Positions 1-9,545 of a DNA stretch of 25,090 nt are shown one piece after another. Below the pieces are notes generated by a model that was given only the letters and a program-made list of their open reading frames with translations, did no database searches and had not been told where the DNA came from. The stretch comes from Larix sibirica (taxonomy: Eukaryota > Streptophyta > Pinopsida > Pinales > Pinaceae). How positions within the stretch are numbered: position 1 is the first letter of the stretch; every line of letters starts with the position of its first letter. The stretch lies in contig NWUY0300035610.1 of assembly GCA_004151065.3 (NCBI GenBank), positions 1-25,090 on the forward strand, written 5' to 3'. A program made the position numbers and the translations under genes.

Positions 1-269
1 CCTCTAAACAAAGAGATAAAGTGTTGGATAGAGTACCTACGGTTGGGTGGAACGTTGCTCTTCCATAGCCAGTCGTTTGGACAACTTCAAATAAAATATA
101 AGCATTCTCTTGTATTTGAATATGCAATGATTTTATTATTAGGCCTGTGACAATTGTGTTGGTATATGCACATTGTCTGTGTGGAATGAATTTATTTTCC
201 GTTGTGTATTTTCATTATGCATTTGCACACACATTTAAATGCTTATTAATTTCGTAATATGGTCGTGGG

Positions 270-1090
270 GGCGAAATTTAGAACACCATAGATCATTCAT
301 GTCCCCTTCATTGATCAAGTTGATGGGTGGGGATGTGACATAGGGGTTGAAACAAAGGGTAAATACGGTTGTCTGATATGTGAATCCAAAACTATGTCTC
401 GAGATTCAAGTTATTTAGGAAAGGAGGTGTATGATGAGTACACATATTTCCTCCCTAAAAATCATAGCTACCGAATAATAGAAAAACATATTCTGGAGAG
501 GAAGGAAGAGGATATATTAAAATCTTGAAGAATGACACCTCAACAATGGAAAAAGGGTCATTCAAAAGTTTATTCGGTAATAAATTAGTTTCAATTACAT
601 CCACATATGTAACTTGTTAAAGGTTATATTTATAGCATTATATACTAACAAACATAATTCCATTTATGTTTTCAAAAGGGCAGCATGATGGGAGTCCACT
701 AGGTATGAAGTAATATTCCTCTTAATTCAATCACCTACAATACTATGATCATCTGCTAATAATAATTCATTTGTTTGGCATGATTCATATTGTGCAAAAT
801 GTCATACAATGCCAATGGAGAATGTTAGATGGAAGGAATAACAAAGATCAAATTGTCAAAGTTACAAGTAACATTGAAGAAGCCATCGTATTCTAATAAT
901 CAAGTCAATCATCCAGAAGTGGACACTGACCATTTTCCCATGGTTATCAACAAACGAGAGGAGCAATGTGGTGAAAGATGTTGTACAAAATACTAAATTT
1001 CCCATTGATTTTGCTACAAACATAAAATTATTAATAATAATAAATAATAAAAGTGATTTTGGTTAGGCGAAAATGCATCACTGCATATCT
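270..1090 (+). pseudogene. Decayed CACTA (En/Spm) tnp2-type transposase fragment
   Basis: Tnp2 proteins are the transposases of plant CACTA DNA transposons. One frame from about 290 to 585 reads through a C-x2-C knuckle (GCLIC, near 373-387), then SRDSSYLGKEVYDEYTYFLP, then KNHSYR. This is the layout of the tnp2 segment in which a CPIC-type knuckle is followed by a block ending in FLPxxHxYR. A TGA interrupts the frame near 526, before RMTPQQWKKG. A second block (about 780-905) reads MIHIVQNV followed by LDGRNNKDQI, matching the tnp2 MHIEKNV region. A weaker third block (FPIDFATNIK, then KMHHCI, about 998-1086) resembles the following YASNI/KSHDCH region. The order is right for the family but stops and spacing changes make it non-functional. 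No terminal inverted repeats were found. The family assignment is from memory of motifs, not from a search. Confidence 0.6.
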
Positions 1091-1724
1091 TTGTGAAGTT
1101 TTGGTCTTTTATAATAATTATGATCTCAAATTAATATACACATCATTTTATAGTAATTATTGTTTGTTTTATTATTATTGTACAAATACCATGCATCATT
1201 ATATGTTATAGTTAATTTCCGAGACAACTTTGATAACAACATAAATCAAATCATCATCACTGTCAATATGATCCACATGGAGTCACCGATCTTTCTTCAT
1301 TTCAAGATCATTATTTGAGGGCTAACATAAAGCAAATCAAGATGAGTATGTATCCTTTTAATATCTAAGAGGGTTTAATATTAATTTTGACCATGATGAG
1401 TTAGATTATACTAAGCATGATGTTCAAGATTATCACTCTAAGCAAGATATGTAATAAACAAAATTAAAGTTGAGATCAATGGAAAGGAATGTGATGATTT
1501 ACGACTAAAATGATAAAAATGTTTGTTTCTAACATTGCCTTTTATTTTGTGCATGTTGAATGTGATTGGGCTAACTATATGTATTTTTTCATTTCATTCA
1601 CATAAGCATATATACAATTTACTGTGGAAAAAAAAACATACATGTAACTTTGCAATGTTGAACAATTTATGTTTCTAGACAAATTTATTCCCTCAATACG
1701 AGGAATAAAGAAGGAATTGGACAT
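1091..1724. other. AT-rich stretch with no recognised gene
   Basis: No coding frame or RNA gene was recognised. It may still contain decayed CACTA sequence, since the tnp2 remnant ends just upstream. An (AAT)n-like tract lies just before it at about 1027-1053, inside the remnant. Confidence 0.5.
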
Positions 1725-2450
1725 CTGGGCATAATGGGGAATATATGTTTAATTGAACTAATTCGCTAATGCGACCTTGTTGGGCAATTTGGGCAACTGG
1801 GAAAAATTGAGAAATTGGGACTAAATGCTCCCAGTGGAAAATAATCTATATTGGTTGCACCTAATTGGTTGAATTTGATTAACAATGGGCAATTGGGAAC
1901 ACTAGGTTAAATGAGAAACTGGGGCAGGCAAGGGGCAAAGTGAGGTAAATAGTCCCTTTTGGATAATTAGGGCAAATTGGGTCATGGTTAGGGAATTGGG
2001 GAAAATTGGCATTTAGGGCTAATTGTTCTAATCATTCAAATGGAGCAATTGGGGCTAATTTTTTTAATTGAGAAAAATTGGTACATTAATGTAACTGTGC
2101 AAAAATGAGCAATTGGTCTAATCAACAAACTAGGCAACTAGGACTAATTATTATAATTTGACACATTGGGGAATCGATGTTAATTGGTTTAATTGAGCAA
2201 ATTTGACAAATCATCGTGGTTACATCTTATAGGGATAATTGGTCTAATTGGGAAAATGGGGTAAATTGCAACATTTGTGTTTGATAGGGCCAATTGCGCA
2301 ATTTTGATTGAATCCCCAACTGATTGGGGCATTTGGGAAGTGAGGCGAATTAGGAAAATTGCACAAAATGGAACAAATGCCCTAATTGGGGAATTTGGAT
2401 TAATTAGGAAAAGTGGGGTGATTAAGGCGAGTGAACAAAATGGCACTTGT
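1725..2450. repeat. Degenerate AATTGGG-rich array, left part
   Basis: The core AATTGGG and close variants (AATTGGGCAA, AACTGGG, AATTGAG) recur dozens of times on the + strand, with spacing often near 9-10 bp or small multiples of it. The array is strongly strand-asymmetric (GGG on +). Short frames within it, for example at 2277-2486 (+) and 2189-2446 (-), are products of the repeat and are not called as genes. It resembles an old, mutated minisatellite or simple-sequence expansion. Confidence 0.75.
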
Positions 2451-2662
2451 CAATTTGAGAGGAAAAGTTGCATCCTCCCTCACTAGGATTCAAATCCCAC
2501 TTTCTGACATGTTTTCACTTTGTGATACCATTGTTGTTGAGATGTTGACCTAGCCTTAAGCCCTGAATAATCTAGTTTACTCTGGGTACCATCCTTAAAA
2601 TGAAGGAAGTGCTTGATGACTTTCCCTAGGAAAAGCATTACGTGAAAAAAAAGAAAAACAAA
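2450..2662 (+). mobile_element. Possible 5'-truncated SINE inserted in the AATTGGG array
   Basis: This stretch lacks the AATTGGG pattern that flanks it on both sides. It holds a Pol III B-box-like sequence, GGATTCAAATCCC near 2487-2499, and ends in an A-rich tail at about 2645-2661. A box A was not seen, so the 5' end may be missing. Clear target-site duplications could not be separated from the repetitive flanks. Confidence 0.35.
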
Positions 2663-3320
2663 TTGGCAAAATAGAACCCAAATTGGGATGAGTTTTCTAA
2701 TTGAAGTAATTTGGGCAAATTGGGTGCTTGGGTCAATTTGACAAAATTGATTAATTGGGTTATAGTGGTTTAGTTGGGAAAATAGGCCAATCTGGGATAA
2801 CTGGTGTCACTATTATGATGTGCTAGTTGTGTCAAATTTGACTAATTGTTATGATTTGGCAAATTGGAGAATTTGTGTGGGGTTCAACTAACAAGATAAG
2901 TTTAGCGAATTATCAAATTAATTAGGCACTTGAGGACATTGGGATTATTGGAAAATTTAGGGTAATTGGGGAAAATAGAGGAAACTTGGGAAATTTGGGC
3001 ATTTATGCTGAATTGGTTTAAATCCTCCTCAAATTAGGCAATTCATGGAACCAATTTATTTAGGAAAAAATGGGCAATTAGGAAATTGGGGAAAGTACCC
3101 CTCATTACGTTAATTAAGAAATTATGGTTAATTGGGACTTACTGAGTGATTATGCCAAATTGAGCGATTGGGGCTACTAATTGGGTAAATTGGGCAAATT
3201 GGGCCTAATTGGGCAATTTTAGTGAATTGCTCAACTAAATGGAGAAATTGTAGTAGTTAAGGAAACTAAGCAAATTTGGCTAAGTAGACCTAAATTTGTT
3301 AATTGGAAGTTGACACACTT
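2663..3320. repeat. Degenerate AATTGGG-rich array, right part
   Basis: This continues the array after the interruption. The clearest regular run is around 3175-3220, where AATTGGG units follow each other every 9-10 bp. It ends where the L1-like LINE remnant region begins. Confidence 0.75.
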
Positions 3321-3439
3321 CTACAACAAAAAGAGAGCACAATTAGATAGGGAGGCTTAAACCTTCCTTTGATTGTATAGAAAGGAGAATTGTCTAGGGT
3401 GATAAGTGGTATACCATAAGTGGTTGGTAGTTATTGAGG

Positions 3440-4470
3440 CAATAGAGTTGGGTGGACAGGAACATAAGAACACTCAATTGTTTGGAAAGGATTTGGAAAC
3501 CAAGTGTGTTTGGAGGTTAATCTTGATAAAAGGTTATGGAGCCAAGTCATCTCTTATAAATATATTGAACTTGATTTAGTTGAGGATTGGATTGGCAATC
3601 CTAATTCTACGAGTATCCATAATGTGTCAATCATTTGGAAGGACATTGTGTTAGCCTTTCCCTCGATAGGAAATCAATGAGTGTAGAAGGTTGGCAATGG
3701 AGGATGAGTGTGCATAGGCACTAACCCTTGCTTCAAAAGGCTATTGATTACTTGGGAATTTAATCAATATTCTCCATGGAAAGGGTCTTTATAGGCCAGT
3801 CTTCCTTACCAGAGCTATCCACATTTTAGAATCAAGAATGAAAAGTCATTGAAAAGTTGGATATAATGGAAAAGTTGAACTATGGGGGGTATATATAGCT
3901 AACCTAAAATCAAGTCATGTGAGAAATTAAGTATTTTTGAAGACGAATTAGTTTGGTCTAAAAATATTGCCCTACCAATCTATACAAGTAGGGTAGGATA
4001 CAACTCATTGCATGAGAATGAAAGGGAAGAGGAAGTGCAATGTCGGTGGAAGCCACTTTGAAAAATTAGATCTCCTCTGAAATCAAGAATTTTCATGTGG
4101 CTAGGTATTAGGAACAGAGTTCTCACATGGGAATTTCTACAAAGGAGAAACAAGTAGGGGTCCATTATGGAAAGAAAAGGAAGAAACTATATGCCACTTG
4201 TGCTTGCAATGGTTAGGTTTGGAAGGAATTGGAATTGTTGACGGGGATAAAAGAAGGATCCCGAGAGACAATTGTCGCTTGTCCCAAAACTTGGCAGTTT
4301 AAATTTGAGTTGAAAAGCTTCAAGGCCTTACTCGCGATTATTGCATGGGGAGTCTAACTAGCTCGCAATCGAAGCATATTTGAGAATAGGTTCATTCCTC
4401 CATTTCAATGTGCAACCCAAAGCAAGTCCATTTTTTATAGCATAAAAAAAACTCCTAAGACCAAGCCTCA
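3440..4470 (+). pseudogene. L1-type LINE, 3' part with zf-RVT-like region, decayed
   Basis: Across shifting + frames the translation follows the end of plant L1 ORF2 proteins downstream of the reverse transcriptase. About 3505-3700 gives VWRLI, LWSQVISYKYIE, DWIGNP, IIWKDIVLAFP and WKVGNGG-like pieces, the usual stretch before a zf-RVT domain. About 3940-4150 gives LVWSKN, YTSRVGYNSLHE, then SPLKSRIFMWLGIRNRVLTW and EFLQRRNKQG, which is the W-P-K-F-WL-RVLT-RR signature of zf-RVT. About 4255-4460 gives RETIVACPKTW and IIAWGVWLARNRSIFE, seen at the C-terminal end of such proteins. Several frameshifts and stops are present. No reverse transcriptase motifs lie upstream, where the AATTGGG array begins, so the element is truncated or interrupted. 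Confidence 0.65.
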
Positions 4471-5915
4471 TAGATAGATTAGTCAAAAACAGATAATTAT
4501 GTTGAATTACTTGCTTTAAAACTATTGCTTTTTATTTATGCAAAAAGGGGAAAATAAGCTTAATGTATCTAGTGATAAGGTGGTGATCAATTGGATGGAG
4601 TGAGTGTGTAATATGGAAAATCTTACACCGAGGCCCATATATGAATAATTTCAAAATTTTAATTCCATTTTTATTCAATTTCATTTACCAATGTGTATGG
4701 AAAGTGCAATGGGAAAGTAGTCTCTTTCTCGAAAGAATGCCTTCAATTAGACTTAGGTGTTTGGCATTTTATATAATTAAAAGAGGGGCAAACCTCTAAA
4801 CAACTTCACTCTCTTTGTTATGATCAATTGGTTCTTATCTTTCTCCACTTTGTTGGTTATTTCGATGTCTCTATATTCTGATTGCAAGAGATAATGGAGG
4901 ACACTTGACACCTTTTGGTTGTTTATTTTTTTATGGGTTGTCGAATATTTTTTTAGAAATATGCAAATTTCCAAAAGGTGCAGGGTAAATTTTTTTCGCA
5001 TAATCCATGATGGTATTTTGTACTTGTATGTGGGACACATACAAGGCTTGCAACCTTGCTTATTTTGGGATTTCAGATGTAAGATCACTCTATAGGAGGA
5101 TTGCGCGATGTGCAAAGCACATGCCACATGTACATTTCTTTCTTTATGGATGAAATTGCAATTTTCCCCCGAGGAAACAAAGATAAATAGTATAACATAG
5201 AGTAGATTGAAGTGAAGTTCCTATAACTGCTTGGATCATTGCTGGGGACCAATAACTCTTTTGATCCAAAAAGGAGTTAAGACATCAATTAAATCCTTGG
5301 CTACAAGATTCATGCCAATGTGAAGTTCACCCACGTATTGTTCAAGTATGAACATGCAAGTCTAGTTGTTGTATTGGAGGTGCAAAATAACACAATCATT
5401 AATAGAGATTCACACTGTAGTAGTCTTCTTCAATGTAGATTAGAGTGGCAAATTGACATTGTGTCATGATCACACTAATATTATAGTTACATAATCCCAA
5501 CGTTGCACCTTATTTGTGCAATTAGAGATTTATTCATAGTAATGCATTGGTATGCCACCTCCACATGCTAACCCATGTCATAGACATAATGCAAATCAAT
5601 GCATGCACACTAGCATAAACAAACAACTCAACAAATTGTCACATATGATAACTTAATAGTCATGACATATTCTCTCTCTTTCTCTACTTAAATTTATATA
5701 CAATACACACATTATACAATATAAACACATGAGACTAATGCATTATGTATTCCCTTGGATACAATATTTATAAACATGTTGATGTTGAATAATTCTTAGT
5801 TGGATATTTTGCTTAACTTCATTTTTTTTCCAAAGGAAAACCTCATTGGGAAATTGAAGGGATGCTTCCTCACATTCGTGGATGTCATGCCTAGTAAACA
5901 TGTTGGAAAAGACTA
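4471..5915. other. Unassigned AT-rich region
   Basis: No gene was recognised. The longest frame, on the minus strand at 4777-5127 (116 codons), has low-complexity lysine- and isoleucine-rich composition expected of chance AT-rich DNA, and no domain was seen in it. RNase H-like remains of the upstream LINE could not be recognised. Confidence 0.5.
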
Positions 5916-6121
5916 CTATGCCTCACCCAAGGGATTCAAATGAGCATCTAATGGCACAAAATTAGCCAAATGCCTAATAACATTGGTGACAGTCGGTTGA
6001 GCTAATATCCCTTGGACTAAACTTAACTTCGTGTTATTCATATTTTCTTGTACATTTTTGTTCATTGCACCAAGAAAAGCAACGCACACTTTAAATGTGT
6101 AACATAATGTGACGATAATAA
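5916..6121 (-). pseudogene. Unrecognised coding remnant or small exon
   Basis: On the minus strand an uninterrupted frame runs from a possible acceptor (TTCATTTTAG, near 6122-6131) to a TAG at 5916-5918, about 67 codons. An in-frame ATG lies at 6063-6065. Pieces of the product are VCVAFLGAMNKN, LVQGILAQPTVTNVIRHL and ANFVPLDAHLNPLGEA. The composition is balanced and protein-like, unlike the lysine- and isoleucine-rich chance frames nearby. I do not recognise the family. It could be a terminal exon, a transposon gag-like piece or a gene fragment. No partner exon was identified upstream. Confidence 0.35.
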
Positions 6122-6171
6122 ACTAAAATGAAAGATCTGACAAAAAAATACGGACAATGATAATTAAAAAA

Positions 6172-6190
6172 CAATAATAATAATAAAAGA
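6172..6190. repeat. Short (AAT)n microsatellite
   Basis: A simple run of AAT units is visible here within AT-rich DNA. Confidence 0.7.
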
Positions 6191-6699
6191 ATACAGTAAT
6201 AAAATAAACCAACATAGATGCACTATAAATGTATCTTAACCTCAATCTTTGAAGCACTAAGAAATTTGAGCCTCAATTGTTTTAGATCCCTTGGGAGCAA
6301 TGCTTTAATTCATTTCTTGAAAAAGACAAGTAATTTAATGCAACATATATTGTACACTGCATATGTTGGAAACAAATTCATCACAACTTTCGTTGTGGTT
6401 GTCCTAATTCACCTTGCAACAATGGTGCAACCGACTTACAAGTTGCTACCACACTACTTAAGCAGGCCCCCGATAAACACTCAAGGCAGGCTTACTAGTC
6501 GAGCCACGTAAGGTAGCTAATTATTTTTTAAAACCATGAAAATTGGTAATCAACTAGGATTCATTCGGCAAGGCCCTATTTCAAATCCAACTAGTTGCCA
6601 CTACAACTCAATAGTATATCCAATACTATGTAAACCATATTATACCAATAACTTGCTACTTAGCAAGTGTGAAGATGTCCATCAAAAGAGGGGGTTATC

Positions 6700-6970
6700 C
6701 TTCTAATCTTATCACAACGAGTTAATGTCTCATTAAAATTTTGAATATGGGTGAGAAGAGTAGAGAACTTGCCTCTTATTAATCCTCTCTTATTAGTCCT
6801 AATTGGGGTTAGCATGGACACTTTACTTATGTAATTAAATTTTACTCAATCATGTTAAGGTAAAGAGCGGGAAGCAATAGGGTCATGGTGTTCCCGCCCA
6901 TCTTTAAAGCTAAAGCGTATATTCTACGTGCCACGTCTTCACCCTCGGTTGTGTGGTGTGCTCTGGAACG
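6700..6970 (+). promoter_or_regulatory. Presumed promoter/5' UTR of the FANCD2-like gene
   Basis: This is assigned only by position upstream of the exon at 6971. Base composition shifts from AT-rich to more GC- and CpG-rich from about 6860, as often seen at plant promoters and first exons. No convincing TATA box was found, so the transcription start is unknown. Confidence 0.3.
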
Positions 6971-7269
6971 ATGTCTCCATTGCAGCGAAGCTCAGCCAAG
7001 AAGCGCCTGAACAATGATAGTAGCGGTGTTAACCCTTCTCCGTCGAAGAAAAAACGCCATGTCGAGCAAAGCGATACAGATGTCATGCTGGCTGTAATGG
7101 CGGAAGCAGGATGCACTCTCTGCGGCCGAGAAAGCCCGGTCCTCACACCGGTTGAAGTCCACAATGTTCAACGCCGATTAGAGCTCCGTTTTCAGTCGGA
7201 ACCGGCCTTAGTCAACAAGTTTTTGGCTGGCTTCAGTTCCTACATTCAGGATCCGGCCAATCTCAAAAG
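6971..7269 (+). CDS. FANCD2: First exon of a FANCD2-like gene (Fanconi anemia group D2)
   Basis: The exon starts at ATG 6971 (A at -3) and ends at AAAG|GTACGG, a good 5' splice donor with GT at 7270-7271, after 99 full codons plus two bases. Residues 1-30 are basic and serine-rich, with KKR (10-12) and KKKRH (26-30) as a possible bipartite nuclear signal. Residues 36-50 (DTDVMLAVMAEAGCTL) and 82-98 (NKFLAGFSSYIQDPANL) follow the pattern I recall for the N-terminus of plant and animal FANCD2, where a D-x-hydrophobic helix and 'GxxL' are followed by 'F(V/L)(A/S)G(F/L)xxYI'. FANCD2 is a large nuclear alpha-solenoid that pairs with FANCI, is monoubiquitinated, and clamps DNA in interstrand-crosslink repair and meiosis. 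Composition is clearly more GC- and CpG-rich than the surroundings. No later exons were recognised in this window, so intron 1 is long or the gene is broken. Family assignment is from memory of motifs. Confidence 0.6.
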
Positions 7270-7374
7270 GTACGGTCTCAATTCAATTTTTCTCTAGCCA
7301 TGCTCTTAAAAATGAATTCAATGAAGTAAAATGGCAGACAAAAATTGTTCGAACGATGCAACATTACAGAATTA

Positions 7375-7466
7375 TTTAAGCAAAATAAGTTAGACTAAAT
7401 TTCATAACTGATATGACATTTCTTGGAAATTTAAGCAAAATAAGTTAGATAAAATTTCGTAATTGA
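7375..7466. repeat. 55-bp-offset direct repeat in the presumed intron
   Basis: A block of about 37 bp (7375-7411), starting TTTAAGCAAAATAAGTTAGA, recurs at 7430-7466 with a few changes in its second half. It is a short local duplication. Confidence 0.7.
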
Positions 7467-7771
7467 GCTTTTCAATCGTAGAAACAAAATCTTAAAAACC
7501 TGATTTTTTTATCATCAAAATGTTGATTAAATTTTGACGAAGTTTGATTCTTGAGTTTGATTTTAAGAGGTACGATTAAAAGATAGAGATAAACAGAAAT
7601 GCAAATAGGAACAGATTTTCCAAGATAACACTAAATTCTGGAGGACTCATGGTTGGTTCATTATGTTTTGACTTATTACTGAGAGTTGTTTTCTAAAAAA
7701 AAATTAAGATAACGGCCTAACATTATTTGTGAAGGACCGACTTTTAAGTATTAAGAAATTTAAATTGAACT

Positions 7772-8001
7772 ATGGATTATTTTATCTAAATTTGACTGCC
7801 AGTACCATCGAATTAAAATAAAATAACCCCGCCCCCTTAACAATAGACTTCTTTGAGAAATGAATAATTTTTTGGTTTGGTTTGTTATACCCCTTTGTGA
7901 CCGGAGAGGGTACAGAACTCCTTTGAAGGACGAAGCTTCTACAGTCAAAGTTACCAAATTCAAACCATACCATGGATTATTTTATTTGAATTTGCCTGTC
8001 A
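7772..8001. repeat. 200-bp-offset direct repeat pair
   Basis: Positions 7772-7801 and 7972-8001 share ATGGATTATTTTAT followed by a closely similar AATTTG-CTG-CA stretch, exactly 200 bp apart. A second pair, 7889-7922 and 8975-9007, shares ACCCC..TTGT-AC--GAGAGGGT-CA-AA-TCC. A third, exact 18-bp pair (CTTTGAGAAATGAATAAT) lies at 7851-7868 and 8390-8407. These look like parts of the same family of interspersed repeats as the SINEs nearby. Confidence 0.65.
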
Positions 8002-8028
8002 ACCCAATCAATTATAATAAAATAGTCT

Positions 8029-8187
8029 GTTGGGTTGCAGTGTAGTGGTTTGAATCAAGATAGCGTGTCACCCTGTTAATGACCCAGGTTCAAACCCCTG
8101 TGGGCCTAATGCCCTGGATTATAAGTTGGATGAGTTTGTCAGTTTTCATATACACCATTAATTAAAAATAAAATAAAAATAAAATAA
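8029..8187 (+). mobile_element. tRNA-like SINE
   Basis: The head is TGTTGGGTTGCAGTGTAGTGG, a degenerate Pol III box A region (about 8040-8051). It is followed at 8087-8097 by GGTTCAAACCC, a perfect box B match. A body of about 60 bp follows, ending in an A-rich tail of ATAAAA units at 8161-8186. The box spacing (about 40-45 bp) fits a tRNA-derived head. It lacks the folding and ends of an intact tRNA gene. Confidence 0.6.
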
Positions 8188-8420
8188 CCTGTCCTCTAAA
8201 ATCCTTAGAGTCGATTTAGGTTAAGAAAAACGATGAAGCAAAAGACTCAGCTGGATTTTTCAAACATAATTGCTCTATAGAATCCTTGGCGAAATGTCTG
8301 GATCTCTTAAATCAAAGTTTTTTAATTTAACAAGCAGTACAAATGGCTCTACTTCAACTTTAACATCGACAGAAAATATTAACAGTCTGCTTTGAGAAAT
8401 GAATAATACCTGATTAGTCA

Positions 8421-8500
8421 ATGGGGCTGTGGTTCAACGGTGAAGAGAGTGGCATGTCAGCCCACCCACCAAGGTTCAATTCCTTGGAGTCATGAATAAG
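8421..8500 (+). mobile_element. Second tRNA-like SINE head
   Basis: GGGGCTGTGGTTCAACGGTG (near 8423-8442) resembles a box A-containing tRNA-like 5' end. GGTTCAATTCC at 8473-8483 is a good box B. The 3' limit is not clear. It differs in sequence from the element at 8029-8187, so it is either diverged or from another subfamily. Confidence 0.5.
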
Positions 8501-9229
8501 CAGTTAGGGCCAAGAGAAGGTCCTGAGTGACTGATGGAAGAGTACCCCCTGTTGTGGCAGCTTAGCTCAACGAAAGTGCTTGTGATTAATTGTTTGCCTC
8601 TGGAGAGCTGTCTTGCTTGTGATAACAGGCCGTTGGTAATGCTCATTGTATTTAATTCAATTGTAATCCTTTTGGCATTTGAAAGAAGCATTTTCAAAAA
8701 AGCTTTTATCCGAGTAGGAATGTTTAACCAATCTAGTCTAACTCTAAACTAAGCTTAAATGGCTATGACAAATAGCCGTTAAAGTAGCTCAGGATGTACT
8801 TAAAAACCACATCCCGCCAAAATTTAACAGAACTGATAAGAGCATGTTGTGAGAAGCCACTTATTAACCTATTCGGATGAAATTGCCTTTATTCTGCGAA
8901 AGATTCTATACTATAATTAATCAGTGACAGGAAATTTGAAGCAGGCCCCCTTTTTTTTTCTGTTGGTTGGGTAAACCCCTTGTAACTAGAGAGGGTGCAA
9001 AATTCCCTATAGTGTCAACTTTACAACTAGAAGACGTTTGACTACAAAGATGTGACTGAGATGATCTATTCTGTCAAGCTCACCCAAGAGTTGCACTTCG
9101 CTTCATCTGCAAAGACCACATTAACGTGGTGGACTACCATTAATAGCTTCCTTGCATTAGCATAGAGATAGTGTTGTGGCTTCAACATGATTCACACGTC
9201 TGAGAGATTTTGTCAACTGCCTTAACACA

Positions 9230-9309
9230 AGGAGCACACTTGTCCAGTTTTGAACTTGGGTCATCATCATGGTAAGTATTGCAACTTGCCACTAAACCAC
9301 AACCCAACA
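9230..9309 (-). mobile_element. Third tRNA-like SINE head, minus strand
   Basis: Read on the minus strand, the head is TTGGGTTGTGGTTTAGTGG, close to the head of the element at 8029. About 40 bp further on is ATGACCCAAGTTCAAAACTG, which matches the other element's ATGACCCAGGTTCAAACC around box B. The shared sequence on both sides of the variable middle supports one SINE family in opposite orientations. Confidence 0.5.
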
Positions 9310-9394
9310 GAGAATAAGTAGTGTTTAATGAACCTTATTATGGTTTATTCTTGCAAGAGTCAAATGGAACACATGGCTGAGGTGAAAAATGATG

Positions 9395-9414
9395 GATTAG
9401 ATAAGATAAGATAA
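9395..9414 (-). repeat. (GATAA)n tail, presumed 3' end of the LINE
   Basis: Four consecutive 5-bp units (GATTA, then three GATAA) lie where the 3' end of the minus-strand LINE is expected. Many LINE clades end in a short tandem repeat instead of poly(A). On the element's own strand the tail reads TTATC repeated. Confidence 0.5.
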
Positions 9415-9471
9415 TTTATTAATGTCCAACGAATGACCACAAAAGTAGGTCAATGGGACTAAAAGATACAT

Positions 9472-9545
9472 CCAGTGTGAATACAATGTGGGAATGCGAA
9501 GACANCAACCAGTATGAGTACAATGTGGGAGTGCAAACGAAACAC
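9472..9545. repeat. Two imperfect 37-bp tandem units containing an N
   Basis: Units at 9472-9508 and 9509-9545 both contain CCAGT-TGA-TACAATGTGGGA-TGC-AA. The undetermined base at 9505 lies near the unit junction. The repeat falls within the LINE 3' region. Confidence 0.7.

Noticed and set aside
2277-2486. Open frames on both strands inside the AATTGGG array
   Set aside because: Their sequences (for example repeated IRP/PIR on the minus strand) are translations of the repeat and carry no domain.
4777-5127. 116-codon minus-strand frame
   Set aside because: It is lysine- and isoleucine-rich in AT-rich DNA, with no recognisable motif and no splice or promoter context. It is most likely chance.
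6218-6511. 97-codon + strand frame with hydrophobic stretch
   Set aside because: There is no recognisable domain and the composition is as expected by chance. The hydrophobic run alone is not evidence of a membrane protein.
6546-6600. Possible box B (TTTCAAATCC) of another SINE
   Set aside because: The match is weak, and no box A or A-rich tail was found at a suitable distance.
6910-7164. Minus-strand frame opposite the FANCD2-like exon
   Set aside because: It is a shadow of the + strand exon, which has a good start, donor site and family resemblance.
8029-8110. Functional tRNA gene
   Set aside because: Box B is perfect, but box A is degenerate, no cloverleaf with paired acceptor stem was found, and a SINE body and A-rich tail follow.
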